Assembly (NCBI GenBank): GCA_030180135.1
Contig: CM058237.1
Coordinates: 101,791,489-101,855,488, forward strand
Length of the DNA stretch: 64,000 nucleotides
From: Orychophragmus violaceus
Taxonomy: Eukaryota; Streptophyta; Magnoliopsida; Brassicales; Brassicaceae
Reading direction: 5' to 3'
The notes under the pieces are model-generated. The model worked only from the letters and a program-made list of their open reading frames with translations. It searched no databases and was not told the origin of the DNA. The position numbers and the translations under genes are program-made. Positions 25,301 to 35,447 of this stretch are shown piece after piece. How positions within the stretch are numbered: position 1 is the stretch's first letter; each line of letters begins with the position of its first letter.

Positions 25301-26329
25301 GTTTACAAGAAGACTAGTGGGAGCGCAGTTTCATTTCTCGTGTTGTATGTAGATGACATACTTCTTCTCGGAAATGACGTTCCGTTGTTACAGTCTGTTA
25401 AGACTTGGCTCGGAAGTTGTTTTTCAATGAAAGACATGGGAGAAGCCGCGTATATTCTTGGAATAAGAATCTATAGAGATAGATTAAACAAGTTGATTGG
25501 ACTGTGTCAGGACACTTATATCGATAAAGTCTTACACAGTTTCAGAATGCAAGATTCCAAGAAGGGCTTCATACCAATGTCTTATGGCATAAGTCTCAGC
25601 AAGAAGCAGTGTCCTGAGACACCTGCTGAGCGAGATCGCATGAGTCGGATTCCCTATGCCTCGGCGTTGGGATCCATCATGTATGCCATGCTCTGTACTC
25701 GTCCAGATGTTGCTTGTGCTTTAAGCATGACGAGTAGATACCAATCGGATCCAGGTGAAAGTCACTGGACAGCAGTCAAGAATATTCTGAAGTATTTGAG
25801 AAATACTAAGGATAAATTCTTGGTATACGGAGGAAGTGATGAGCTGGTAGTAAGTGGTTACACAGACGCAAGTTTCCAGATAGACAAAGATGATTTCCGA
25901 TCTCAATCTGGTTACATCTTCTGCCTGAATGGCGGTGCAGTCAGCTGGAAGAGTTCCAAGCAGGACACTGTAGCAGATTCCACACTTGAAGCTGAGTACC
26001 TCGCTGCTTCTGAAGCGGCAAAGGAGGCTGTTTGGATCAAGAAGTTCATCACTGAACTTGGTGTGATTCCTAGTATTTCAGAGCCAGTGGCTCTGTATTG
26101 TGACAACAATGGAGCCATTGCGCAAGCAAAGGAACCTAGATCACACCAGAAATCCAAACACATAGAAAGGAGATATCACCTTATCCGTGATATTGTGAAT
26201 AGAGGAGATGTGAAGATCAGCAGAGTCCCGACGGATGAGAATGTTGCTGATCCACTGACCAAGCCTCTCCCAAGGTCTAAGCATGAGTTTCATACCACTG
26301 CTGTAGGCATTAGATTTCTTAAGATATGA
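22361..26329 (+). CDS. Copia-B gag-pol polyprotein, intact (1322 aa)
   Basis: A single uninterrupted frame carries all copia domains in order. Gag occupies residues 1-270 and ends in a zinc knuckle, C-X2-C-X4-H-X4-C at 255-268 (CHYCKELGHWKRNC). A lysine run (K7) follows. The aspartic protease active site is D308-T-G in WVLDTGCGAHICT. Integrase has the HHCC finger (HCRLGHINE .. CEKCESC) and the DDE core (HTDVCGP, RSDRGGEY, WNGVSERRN). RT has MDVKTAFLNG and YVDD at 996-999. RNase H has YTDASFQ, LEAEYLAASE and DNNGAIAQ, and the frame ends GIRFLKI. Integrase before RT makes it Ty1/copia. Every catalytic residue I can check is present, so this copy may be functional. The finer lineage is not assigned. 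Confidence 0.95.
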   Translation: MTATHNNSFSLRSVLEKDKLNGSNFLEWYRNLRIVLKQEKRDYVLENVLPEKPRANAPHAERNAWDKHSNDVVDVNCLMLATMNSDLQKQYENVESPVEMITSLKSMFQEQARTERYHTVKSLIECKLPKDSPVSPHVIKMMGYIDNLGKLDCPISQELATDIILQSLPSSYDQFVMNYNMNNLTKTLTELHGMLKTAEPNIKKGTPNVLMVQRGKEFKKLGKGKGKGKAVPVENQDTPAPAPKPKPGPSETDKCHYCKELGHWKRNCNKFLEEKKKKKKKTFETSSSGIYVIEVNVTTSGSTSWVLDTGCGAHICTNMQGLSNSRKLEKGQVNLRVGNGARVAALAVGTYNLSLPSGLVLKLNNCYYVPAISRNIISIPVLDVEGYQFSVKNKCCSFDYNDVFYGSSPLENGLYVLNQTAPIYNINTKRFKSNDTNQTFLWHCRLGHINEKRIQKLRSDGLLGSFDYESCEKCESCLLGKMTKAPFNKPNERASDLLGLIHTDVCGPMSTSARGNFRYFITFTGDFSRYGYVYLMRHKSESFEKFKEFQNEVHNQLGKSIKALRSDRGGEYLSQEFSDHLRDCGIVSQLTPPGTPQWNGVSERRNQTLLDMVRSMMSLSTLPLSFWGYALETSAFTLNRVPSKSVAKTPHEMWTGNVPSLSFLKIWGCEAYVKRLITDKLEPKSDKCYFVGYPKETKAYYFYNQSENKVFVARNCVFLEREFLSKRNSGSKVQLEEVREPQENAQPVEEEQQLDLQRVVEPAPVEPEIRRAERIRHEPERYGFLVTNCHDFLIIDSDEPANFEEAMMSPDSEKWLKTAESEMGSMSQNQVWTLVDLPDGARPIECKWIFKKKIDVDGNIQIYKARLVAKGFKQIHGIDYEETYSPVAMLKSIRILLATAAHYDYEIWQMDVKTAFLNGILEEDVYMTQPEGFIDPNAARKVCKLHRSIYGLKQASRSWNLRFDEAVKKFDFIRSEEEPCVYKKTSGSAVSFLVLYVDDILLLGNDVPLLQSVKTWLGSCFSMKDMGEAAYILGIRIYRDRLNKLIGLCQDTYIDKVLHSFRMQDSKKGFIPMSYGISLSKKQCPETPAERDRMSRIPYASALGSIMYAMLCTRPDVACALSMTSRYQSDPGESHWTAVKNILKYLRNTKDKFLVYGGSDELVVSGYTDASFQIDKDDFRSQSGYIFCLNGGAVSWKSSKQDTVADSTLEAEYLAASEAAKEAVWIKKFITELGVIPSISEPVALYCDNNGAIAQAKEPRSHQKSKHIERRYHLIRDIVNRGDVKISRVPTDENVADPLTKPLPRSKHEFHTTAVGIRFLKI
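23179..23206 (+). repeat. (AAG)n tract inside Copia-B gag
   Basis: Seven to eight AAG codons encode a lysine run between the zinc knuckle and the protease. Copia-E has only KKK here, so this looks like in-frame slippage. Confidence 0.75.
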
Positions 26330-27157
26330 TCTTGATTTCAGTGGGAGTTGTATTTGTTTTAGTTATGACATGATGTTCACAAAGACATAATAGTTATGTT
26401 ATTTTAATGAAATTGTTTCAGCATTATTTAATTGTGTTAATTAAATGTATATAATGTCCCAAAGTAATTTATGACATTTTATAGGCCATCAAGTATGTGA
26501 CTTGATCATGAAACCCTATAAGCAATAAATGACATAAATTATAAAGGTCACTGGTCGAGGTTGTTAACATGGGACATTAACAACCACGTGAGACTAGTAT
26601 GTGAGGTGACTGATGACTATGTTTCATGGAGTCATTTAATAAGTGTATTAAAGTCAATCACATAGATATGTGTTAGAGAACACATGATCGAACTTGACCC
26701 GTTAATGAGAACTCTACAAGATGTTATATGAGTGTCATAAGAGTTTCTCATTACGACAAAAGAGTTTAGTCCTAAGACCTGAGTTCATCATGTCCTCTCT
26801 CATATGGATTGGTTCGTCTTGACTTTGTCAAACGTCAGCCGTAACAGGTGATTATAAAGACACTGATTAGGCGTATCATGAAATATGAAAGAGACATGGA
26901 TGGGACAAGATGGGATTTGTACCTCCTATATAACAGGAGTTAAATATCTCTGGGCCTATCGAAGATTTGATACTGGAAATGCGTGGCCGCGCTCAAACGA
27001 GGTGATTGTCAGTCGTTTGTTTTTTCATCAGTACAAATCGGGATTCGATAAACGTAATCTGGTTGAATAAGGATGACACATTGCTTGCCTTATGCTAGAT
27101 TGAGATATAGCTACAAAGGGATTAAAGGAATAGATGATTCCAGTACAAGTGGGAGAT
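26330..27157 (+). other. Copia-B 3' UTR with conserved hairpin and polypurine tract
   Basis: About 830 bp without coding sense. A hairpin, TAATGAGAACTCT (about 26702-26714) against AGAGTTTCTCATTA (about 26740-26753), encloses a 25-nt loop. A second short stem is CTCC-TATATAACA-GGAG near 26922. The polypurine tract AAGTGGGAGAT at 27147-27157 touches the LTR. Confidence 0.65.
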
Positions 27158-27840
27158 TGTTGGGAATGTCCTGAAATCTACTGTACTTGCTCTAAGTGAA
27201 AGTCGTATAGTCGAGATGAGACAATCACATAACACTAGGTAGTCATAACGCTTTGCTAGAAGCCACTTATGATCAATGAGTTGAGAACTCATTGCTAGTG
27301 TTATATGATCCTACAGGGTCACACACCTAAGCAAACTGGGCGTTAAAGACGAGGTTGATCATTAATGTAATGATCCAGTGAATGCATATATGATATGCAT
27401 TCGATATCAATGTTCTGGGATAGCATCGATCGTTGCAGATAGTGCATCGATCGATGCACTCGCGGATTAATCAGATTAATTCGGTTTAATCGTTGGTTAA
27501 TTTCGTTGTGGTTTTAAGCCGACATATATAAGATATATGGTCGACCTAAACTCGTCCCTAACCTAATTCACAGCCACTAGAACACAGATAGAAACCTCTC
27601 TGGAGATCAGATCTCTGTAAGGCACTAGCATCCCTGCGGTCCAGTTTGTGTGCGTGTGGATACCAGTAGAGGCACAACATTTGAGGCGCTGAGTGATCTC
27701 GATTACTTGCAATACTTCCGCTGCATATTCACCAGGTAACTTCGAGATCTGATAGATTCAATTACATGAACCTTAGATCCTAGGCTCGGAATTCAGACTA
27801 GGGTTGCTAATCCGGATTAGAACTGCTAGAAATTCCTTCA
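27158..27840 (+). repeat. Copia-B 3' LTR
   Basis: 683 bp, the same length as the 5' copy and almost identical. It ends at the target duplication GCTCA. Confidence 0.95.
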
Positions 27841-27845
27841 GCTCA

Positions 27846-29495
27846 GATAGTTACTGAACTCTTGGCTCAAGTATTCTCCTCCGCGATCCGACCACAAAAC
27901 TTTGATACTTTTGCCAAGTTGGTTCTATGCTTCATTCTTGAATTCCTTGAATCTATAAAAGGATTCTGACTTGTGTCTCATCAAATAGACGTAGCCATAC
28001 CTACTGAAGTCATCAGTGAAAGTAATGAAGTACTTGTAATTTCCTCTGGCAACAGTGCTCATCGGCCCACATACATCAGTATGAACAAGGCCCAATAAGT
28101 CACTGGCCCTTTCATTTGGTTTGTTGAAAGGGGCCCTAGCCATTTTGCCCATCAAGCAAGATTCGCAGTTCTCACATGATTCAAAATCAAATGAGCCCAG
28201 AAGCCCATTTCGATGGAGTCTCTGGATGCGTTTCTCATTGATATGGCCCAAACGACAATGCCATAAGAAAGTCGGGTTTTCGTCATTTGACTTAAACCGC
28301 TTTGTATTTATGTTAAAGACAGGCATTTCTTGGTTTAAAACATATAACCCGTTATCTAATGGGGCGCTACCATAAAACGTACCATCACGATTAAAAGAAC
28401 AAACTTTATTCTTAACAGCAAAATCAAAGCCTTCCAAATCCAAAACGGAAACTGAAATTATGTTTCTGCTAATCGCAGGTACAAAGTAGCAATTATTCAA
28501 AGCTAAAACCATGCCCGAAGGTAAAGACAAATCGTAAGTGCCTGCATATTAGTACAAATATGAGGACCGCAGCCGGTATCCAATACCCACGAAGTAGAAC
28601 TAGAAGACATAACATTAAGTTCGATAACATAAATACCTGAGTCAGACGCATCATACGTCTTCTTCAGCTTCTTGTAATCTTCCATGAACTTCTTGCAGTC
28701 TCTCTTCCAATGCCCCAACTGCTTGCAGTAGTTGCATTTATCCTCAGGAGAAGGTCCGGATTTGGGATTTGGCTTGGGCTTGTCCTGACTCTCAGTCTGG
28801 ACAACTTGGGCCTTTCCCTTATCCTTCTTAGGTTTCTTAAACCTTTTACCCCCTTGTACCATCAGTACACTGGGAGTTGCCTTCTTGAGATTCGGCTCTG
28901 CTGTCTTCAGCATGCCGTGCAACTCAGTCAATGTCTTAGTCATGTTTTGCATGTTGTAGTTCATGATGAACTGATCAAAACACGACGGCAAAGACTGCAG
29001 AATCATGTCAGTGGCTAGCTCCTGGCTAATGGCACAGTCCAGTTTCCCCAGGTTATCAATGTAACCCATCATTTTAAGGACATGAGGACTTACTGGACTG
29101 TCCTTAGCCAGCTTGCAATCCATGAGAGATTTAACCGTCTGGTATCTCTCTGTGCGAGCTTGCTCCTGAAACAAAGCTTTCAGGCTGTTAATCATCTCAA
29201 TCGGTGACATTACGTTCTCATATTTCTTCTGCAACTCAGAGTTCATAGTCACCAGCATTAGACAATTAACGTCTTTGACATCAGCTGAATGCTTATCCCA
29301 AGCATTCTTTTCTGTCTGCGGGGCATTAGAACGTGGCCTCTCGGGGAGAACTCTTGTAAGGACATATTCCTTGTTCTCCTGCCTGAGAACTATTCTCAGG
29401 TTCCGATACCATTCCAAGAAATTTGATCCATTAAGCTTGTCCTTCTCAAGGACGGATCTTAGCGAGAAAGTGTTGATGTGAGTTGAGACAGACAT
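27846..29495 (-). pseudogene. Copia-A gag, protease and integrase start (5' part of pol)
   Basis: The ATG at 29495 opens gag (MSVSTHINTFSLRSVLEKDKL). A zinc knuckle CNYCKQLGHWKRDC and the protease active site WVLDTGCGPHICT follow. Just after MQA (near 28530) about 35 codons present in Copia-B and -E are missing and the frame shifts. The next frame, 27925-28530, has the GAG-pre-integrase region, the HHCC finger (HCRLGHINE .. CENCESC) and the first catalytic Asp (HTDVCGP), and ends in a TAG at 27925. Continuation through the second Asp (SDRGGEY) runs to the Copia-B junction at 27846 and resumes at 20606. The element cannot make a full polyprotein. Confidence 0.88.
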
Positions 29496-29497
29496 AG

Positions 29498-30870
29498 CTG
29501 TAATTAAAAGAGGTAGAAGTTTTAGTTATGATGCTCAAGAAATGAGAATTCTTATCTAATAAGAAAACTCGCATTGTATTCAAAAACTATGTTTCCTCAG
29601 ATGAATACAATGAACCAAGATCCTCAGATCACCAAAATTTGAGCGGGCGACTCGCCATCACCCAAACTTTAGTTATCTAGGTAAGCAAATCATTGCTAAT
29701 TGTACCCAGTACAATTCTTGGTCGCAGATAAGACAATCCATGTCTTATCCACTCTGATGTCTCTGGGCCCAGAACTTCTGATGGCCCAGTCAAGTAAACC
29801 AATTTCTTCAGTCTTGTGATCATTAACAGTCGCACTGCAAGTCTGTCAATGATCACCTGCCTTACTCATATAGCTGTGGATACCAAGGACTCCAAGGCTA
29901 TCCAACAACGAAACGAGTCTTAACAGTGGACAAGATCGGGCAAGACATCAAGATCACTTGATATTTAGTCGAGGAAAAGAACTATTTGATCTTGATGTAT
30001 ATCCAATATACATCCAAGAAGTCATTAAGTTAATTAAAACATTCAGTTTTATTAAGTTTAGGTTCATCTAGAACTTTAGGATTAAATTTGGTCTGGTATT
30101 TACAAATTTGAGGTCCAACCATCAAGTTTGCGATTGGTGTGTCGATCGATGCCAACCATTGGCATCGGTCGACACAACCCAATTTTAAACCGGTCTTCGA
30201 TAACCGGTCAAACCGGATCGAATTTCCTTAACCGATTCAATCTAATTGAACCGGTCCGGTTTAATGGTCCATATCGATCGTCACACAACTCTATGTCGAT
30301 CGACATTACCCAACCAGAACCAAATTGGTTAACAAACTTAACCAAGCGAGATAATTGATTCAATCCAATTTAACCGATCTATCGATTCGCTCAGTCTGTG
30401 TCGATCGACACACCCAGTGTATCGACCGACACAGAACGATCTCCAAGACCGAGTGAGCGTTTTCGCGGTGTGTCGACCGACACAAGATTAGTGTCGATCG
30501 ACACTATGCGACAAACCTCAAAACTTTTACGAGTTTTCGTGGTGTGTCGACCAACACAAGATTAGTGTCGATCGACATCATGCGACAAACCCTAAAATTA
30601 TTATTATACGTTTCGCGGCGTGTCGACCGACACAAGCTTAGTGTTGATCGACACAGTGCGACAACAACAGTTCGTCGTTTTCAACAGAGACTTTAATCTG
30701 AGATTAATTCTATAAAACATGATTCAACAGGCAATTAACTAATCAAATTCATCAGTATTCGATTTAAATGCCTCAGATTCAATAGACTAAACCCTAATCG
30801 CTTTGATACCACTGTTGATTCTCCTAGGATCCATGGTTCGTTATATTGAAATTACCAACCTCGTTCTTAC
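29498..30870 (-). other. Predicted leader intron of Copia-A
   Basis: The minus-strand donor is CTAAG|GTAAG in U5 of the right LTR (boundary 30871/30870). The acceptor AATTACAG ends two bases before the gag ATG. It removes the primer-binding site (reverse complement TGGTATCAAAGC, 30800-30811) and the dyad cluster. Confidence 0.5.
30135..30670. repeat. Dyad module cluster in the Copia-A leader
   Basis: Six or more paired dyads, for instance at 30139-30178, 30273-30307, 30399-30442, 30476-30512, 30543-30580 and 30620-30655. The last three have the form TTTCGCGGTGTGTCGACC.. then TAGTGTCGATCGACAC.. and TGCGACAA. Spacing between the two dyads is 6 to 9 bases. Confidence 0.85.
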
Positions 30871-31453
30871 CTTAGACTGACAGCGGAATGATTGGCGACG
30901 AGATCAGTAAGCGACTCAGGTGCTTCGCCTCTACCAGATACACACGCACACAAACCTGGAAAGCCGGGATGCTAGTGCCGGATCTTTGGGATTTCTGAGT
31001 TTTGGTATTTCTGCTTTCTCTGTCAAGAAAAAGACGACGGCTCTAGTTCTAGGTCGAAACTCATTGTATTTATTAAGACCTAGAATCACTCAAAACGGGC
31101 TGACTCGTTTAAGTCGTAAAATCGCAACGTCTGTTTCGAAAACCTGATCTGTGTCGACCAACACACATACTGTGTCGATCGACCCACCACCATATACTCG
31201 ATATTAATGTGTATCCAATACACATTTATATGATCATTACCATAATGATCATTCCCATATTTAAGCTTCCAGTTTGCTTAGGTGTGTGACCCTATAGGAT
31301 CATATAATACTGGCAGTAAGTCTACAACTTACAGATTGCAAGAGGCTTCTAGCAAAACATTGCAACCTCCCAGTATTATACGAATGTCTGATCTCGACAC
31401 ACAACTATCATCAGGAGTGAGTACAAGTGTGATTTCAGGACACTATCCCAACA
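30813..31453 (-). repeat. Copia-A 5' LTR
   Basis: 641 bp, pairing with 16903-17545. A TAATAAATA box on the minus strand (about 31064-31075) lies upstream of the predicted donor. It ends at target duplication CTTAT. Confidence 0.93.
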
Positions 31454-32834
31454 CTTATTTAGTTTTCTTAAACTCTTTCGAGGTTCCGTGCCGATCTATC
31501 TGTTTCTAACAACCTAAGCCTCTTACTTAGATTATTCCGTTCGCCTATTACAATATAATCATTCTTTAGAACATTAGAAGAGCATTCGAACATGTACCTT
31601 AGCCTTTGGTGAATTCGGTGTGAAGCTAGCTCCGCGTTCAACTTAGCTCATCCATTTAGCAACCCTTTGAACATACCTCCTTTTGACCTAGTCATTCAAC
31701 CAACCATCCCCACATGACTAAGTACAAAAGAGAGGTCTTCTAGTTCTTTCCTTGACCACCATTAGATCTCGCTCTTCCTTAGCTCATTTTCCCTTTATCA
31801 TTCGTCTCCTTGACTTGACCACGTTCGCTTCCTACGTCTTGACTTTTAGACCAATCCAAGTCCTTAGGTTCGATCAGCTCTTGTTCGGATGTTGACTCGA
31901 ATCGAGTCTTGTCCTGATCACTTCACTGATTTCCCTTAGTATCGTCGAACATTGCGTTCGGCACAAGGTTGGAATGATTCTCTTGATCACTTCCGCGGAT
32001 GTTCTGATCCGTGGTTCGTACCATCGTCCATCGACCCAATTCTTCTGACTGTTCGACCAGTCCGCACGCATTTCGACCACGCGATTCCCTCGATCCTATC
32101 CACGGTCCAAATCATGTCGTCCCGCTAGGCCGAACTTGACCGAGGTTGATCCATCCGATCATTCCCACGGCTTTAAGGACATGAATCTGTCTAATCGATC
32201 AAGTTCCTTAATTGACTATGCATCACGAACCGGTCGAGTCCTCGTCACGGTCACGTACCGCGATCGCATGCAAAATAGCCTTCCCGCGCTACAGGATCGT
32301 TCATGGACGCTTGGGTCGTACCGAGCATCTCTCAATCGTACCGCGTTCGTTTGAACGTCCCGCATATCGCACATACGTACCGCGATTGTGGCAGCTTCAC
32401 CGAGCGTAATCGGTAATCATGTGCACGTATGGGTCCGTCGTGTGATCCGCGATCATGCCGCGATCGTTGTCCCTACTGGACTGAGCGCATGTTCGGATCG
32501 TTCGCGATCCTTGAACCGTTGTGTCAGTCCGCGTACAGACACGACTGTTTGCGAACGCATGATCGTCTCGCGATCGCTTGAGTCGTACCGAGCAAGGCTT
32601 GGTCGTACCACGATCGTCGACCCCACGCCACGTCCGGTCGTATGTACCGTGATCCATGAATGGACGCGTCGTCCCGCTCAACCGTCCGTCAGTCTAGCCG
32701 GACGCGTCATTCTATTTCATCTAAACCAGCCTAAGTCCTTTGGACCGTTCCACACCATGAACCGGTCGTGGTCGTTACTGCGTACCGTCCGTGTTCATGT
32801 GTGGTCGTCCTACGGTTGTGATTATCGACCCGCG
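31454..32834 (-). repeat. Gypsy-2 LTR, fragment 2
   Basis: This is the sequence Copia-A interrupted. It starts with the target duplication CTTAT and continues the LTR from 16902. The right half (32220-32830) is extremely rich in CGATCG, CGTACC and CGCGATC and resembles the CpG-rich part of the Gypsy-1 LTR. Open frames such as 32388-32837 are by-products. It ends at the Athila LTR. Confidence 0.6.
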
Positions 32835-34029
32835 TGATAGGGTCTAAGTTTTAATCATATTCTACTGCAAGTGCACAGTTAAGTGATTGTAGTATATAGG
32901 GTATCGAATTCACAGAGACTCTGGTCTCGATAGAATAAGAACCGTAGAGATAAATACTAAGAAGAAAGCAGATATGAAGTGAATTAAAAGCAAAGCAAGA
33001 AAATAAATCAATAGCAAGGTTGGTTGTGAAAGCAGTTAACTAAAAGCGCTAAGTCTAGGGCGTTCTCAGGAAATCAGACAAGCAGACAAGTTAATCAGTC
33101 ATGATCTAATTAAACACAGTTCTAGAACTCAAATCACGGAATTAGAATTAACCAAATCTCTTTGCGAAAATCCTCTAAGTCTAAGTGCAGTAATCCAAAT
33201 CTCTTTGCAATTACTAACAGATTAAACCAGCATTAATTTCAAGATCGATATGTTCACAATTAAACTAAGCCAAATCTCTTTGCGAATAATTTAATTGCTC
33301 AACCTAAATAGTTCATATTCTAAACCACACTCTCGTGTCGTATTTAGCAACCTAATATCTAGATTCTAATTGATCAGGTTAGAACTAGCATTAAGCACAA
33401 TTTAGATTGAAGAACATTTTATTCATGTGAATCCTTAACTGAATTAAACAAGTCTAGCAAGTCATCAAATCCTTAATGAGAAACCCTAAACCTAACTATG
33501 AATCTACTCAGACATGGAATATGAAAGCATAATCAATGAATAAATAGATTGCATATAAGAAATTAAATAGATAAAGGGGTTCGAAATCTTCTCCAAAATA
33601 GATGAAGTACAGGATTAGATCAGCCCCAAAAGCTCTAAAAATCTCTTAGCTCTAAGTATGAAAGCGTATCTAAAATAAACACCAAAATCCTAAATATATA
33701 GGCATAATCTCAGCTGGGGATTCTTCGTAAATACTAGAAACTTCTGGGCCAAAGTGCAAAGTCTTGATAACTTCATTAAACCGTCGCGTTCGGCCCATCT
33801 CGCTAGTGTGTCGATCGACACCAAAGGTGTGTCGATCGATGCATGATCATCAAATCGGACAGTGAGTTTAAACTCTCGTCCAAAACACTCCAAAAGTCCC
33901 AAAATGCTCCAATATCTCCAATTCCACTCCAAACCTGATTAAACCTGTAAAAGACTCTAAAAGAACACAAAAGACACTAAAAACACAACTATATCATGGC
34001 ATAAAACCGGTAAAAACCATGATATATCA
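32835..34029 (-). repeat. Athila 3' LTR
   Basis: 1195 bp. On the minus strand it begins TGATATATCATGG after the purine tract AGTGTGGGGGAG and ends CCCTATCA. It contains one dyad pair at 33808-33842. Confidence 0.8.
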
Positions 34030-34050
34030 ACTCCCCCACACTTAGCCTTT
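34030..34050 (-). other. Polypurine tract of Athila
   Basis: On the minus strand, CTAAGTGTGGGGGAGT lies directly before the LTR start. A similar purine tract, CTTAAGTGTGGGGGAGG, occurs at about 34957-34973 and may be a second, internal tract. Confidence 0.65.
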
Positions 34051-35447
34051 GCTTGCCTTCAAGCAAAACAGAGAACTAGAATGTAGTGAAGAGGTTTGAA
34101 AACTCTTCAGAAACTCTTTTCATCTTTGAAGAAGCAACACTCAGATTCCCCTTAGTAAACCACATGAAAGAATCAACCGGCAGACATCAAGACCATCATA
34201 TACTTCCCCCACACTTAGCAACTGTCCTAAGTAAACTTCACAATCACATTCAAGCATTCAAATTCTCCCTACTGACTTCTGCAAATGTTTAAGTGCGGTC
34301 TCACCTAAGGAGTATCGATCAAAGGCACATGAATTCTTACCTTATCAGCTCTAGACCACCATACTATCTTTCTCTAGTCCCTTTCTTCTCTTTTCCCTTC
34401 CTTAGCATTCTGATTTTTCCCCATTGGGTATCATTTTTTTTTTTTTTATCAGTGCTCTTCCCGTTAAGGGGTGTACCTTGGACACATTCCATGGATGCAC
34501 AGGATATGAGAGTTTTAGCTACCATTCCCATGACCACTTCGGAGTTACTAACTCATCCTCAGTTTATTATCTTTTTTTTTATGGAAGGGGAGAAGGGAAC
34601 TAAATAGGACATGTTTACAGGCTGTGTCAGAACTAACAAGGGAATCCGACACAAAGTATACCAAGCCCTTAGGTGAGAAAATCTAAGTCAGTATTAGGGT
34701 AAAGTCAGTAAAAGGATCCTCTGATACCTGAAGTGATGTGGGTGTCCTTAGTAGGTTGATCCGTGTCTGGGTTTTCTAAAAGTCAGAGATAATCTGCAGC
34801 TTCATCCCAATGGTTACTTAAGTTCCTGCAAGTGCTGCTAATCTTCTAAAAAAATCATTGTTTCTTACTTAAACAAATTTTGACTCAATAAAACAAAAAA
34901 TTTTGAAATTTTTTAAATGACTCTAAGAAAACAAAAGAAAGAAGTTAGTAGAACCTCCCCCACACTTAAGACACACTGTCCCCAGTAGTGTCAAGCGAAG
35001 GATTGGCAAAAGAAAATAAAAATTTGTTTAAGGATGGTTAAGTTCTCTCGGGTTTTACCTCTGTCGCAATCAGGCATCGATCGTTGCACTAAGTGCATCG
35101 ACCGTTGCTAGGCGATTTTTCGTTGTGGGTCGATCGTTGCTCAGGACCGCAACGATCGCTGCAGTGCGATTTCAATCATGTTGTGACGATCGACACAGTG
35201 GTGTGTCGATCGACGCACTGCGTATATCAGATCAGTCAGCAAGTTAGCAGGTTAGTCCGTCGGGTTATATCATTTTCGAATCCTGCAAGCTGAAAACACT
35301 AGAAACAGAGTAAAACCGAAGCAACAAATGCATCTAATCAAGTAGAACCATCCAACATAGTAGCAAAATAAAAGAAGAAAAAAATGCAAGTAAAGATGAT
35401 AAGAAAATCAGAGTACAGAACCGATAATCCAGAGATGACAGCTACGC
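34051..35447 (-). other. Athila 3' interior without gene
   Basis: Non-coding sequence between the ATHILA ORF and the LTR, with T-runs near 34432 and 34570 and dyads clustered at 35070-35215. There is no sustained reading frame. Confidence 0.6.

Larger units (their letters stand above)
20607..27840 (+). mobile_element. Copia-B: intact Ty1/copia element nested in Copia-A
   Basis: Two 683-bp LTRs and a perfect target duplication GCTCA (20602-20606 and 27841-27845) define it. It lies within the Copia-A integrase region in the opposite orientation. About three LTR differences are visible by eye (for example 20820s, 20870s and the GGCGC/GGCAC change near 21120), so it is recent. All parts needed for transposition appear present: primer-binding site, complete polyprotein and polypurine tract. 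Confidence 0.95.
16903..31453 (-). mobile_element. Copia-A: complete but defective Ty1/copia element, split by Copia-B
   Basis: Bounded by two LTRs (TGTTGATTC .. CCCAACA) and by a perfect 5-bp target duplication CTTAT at 16898-16902 and 31454-31458. The 5' LTR is on the right. Order on the minus strand is LTR, primer-binding site, leader, gag, protease, integrase, RT, RNase H, a long 3' UTR, polypurine tract, LTR. Its LTRs differ at about a dozen positions by eye, more than those of Copia-B nested inside it, as expected for the older host. Confidence 0.92.

Noticed and set aside
30135..30670. Regularly spaced palindromic repeats resembling a CRISPR array
   Set aside because: Spacers are only 6-9 bases within a pair, repeats vary, unit spacing is irregular, and the sequence lies in a plant retrotransposon leader with no cas genes.
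32388..32837. 149-residue open frame
   Set aside because: Same CpG-rich low-stop composition as the Gypsy-1 LTR, inside an LTR fragment.
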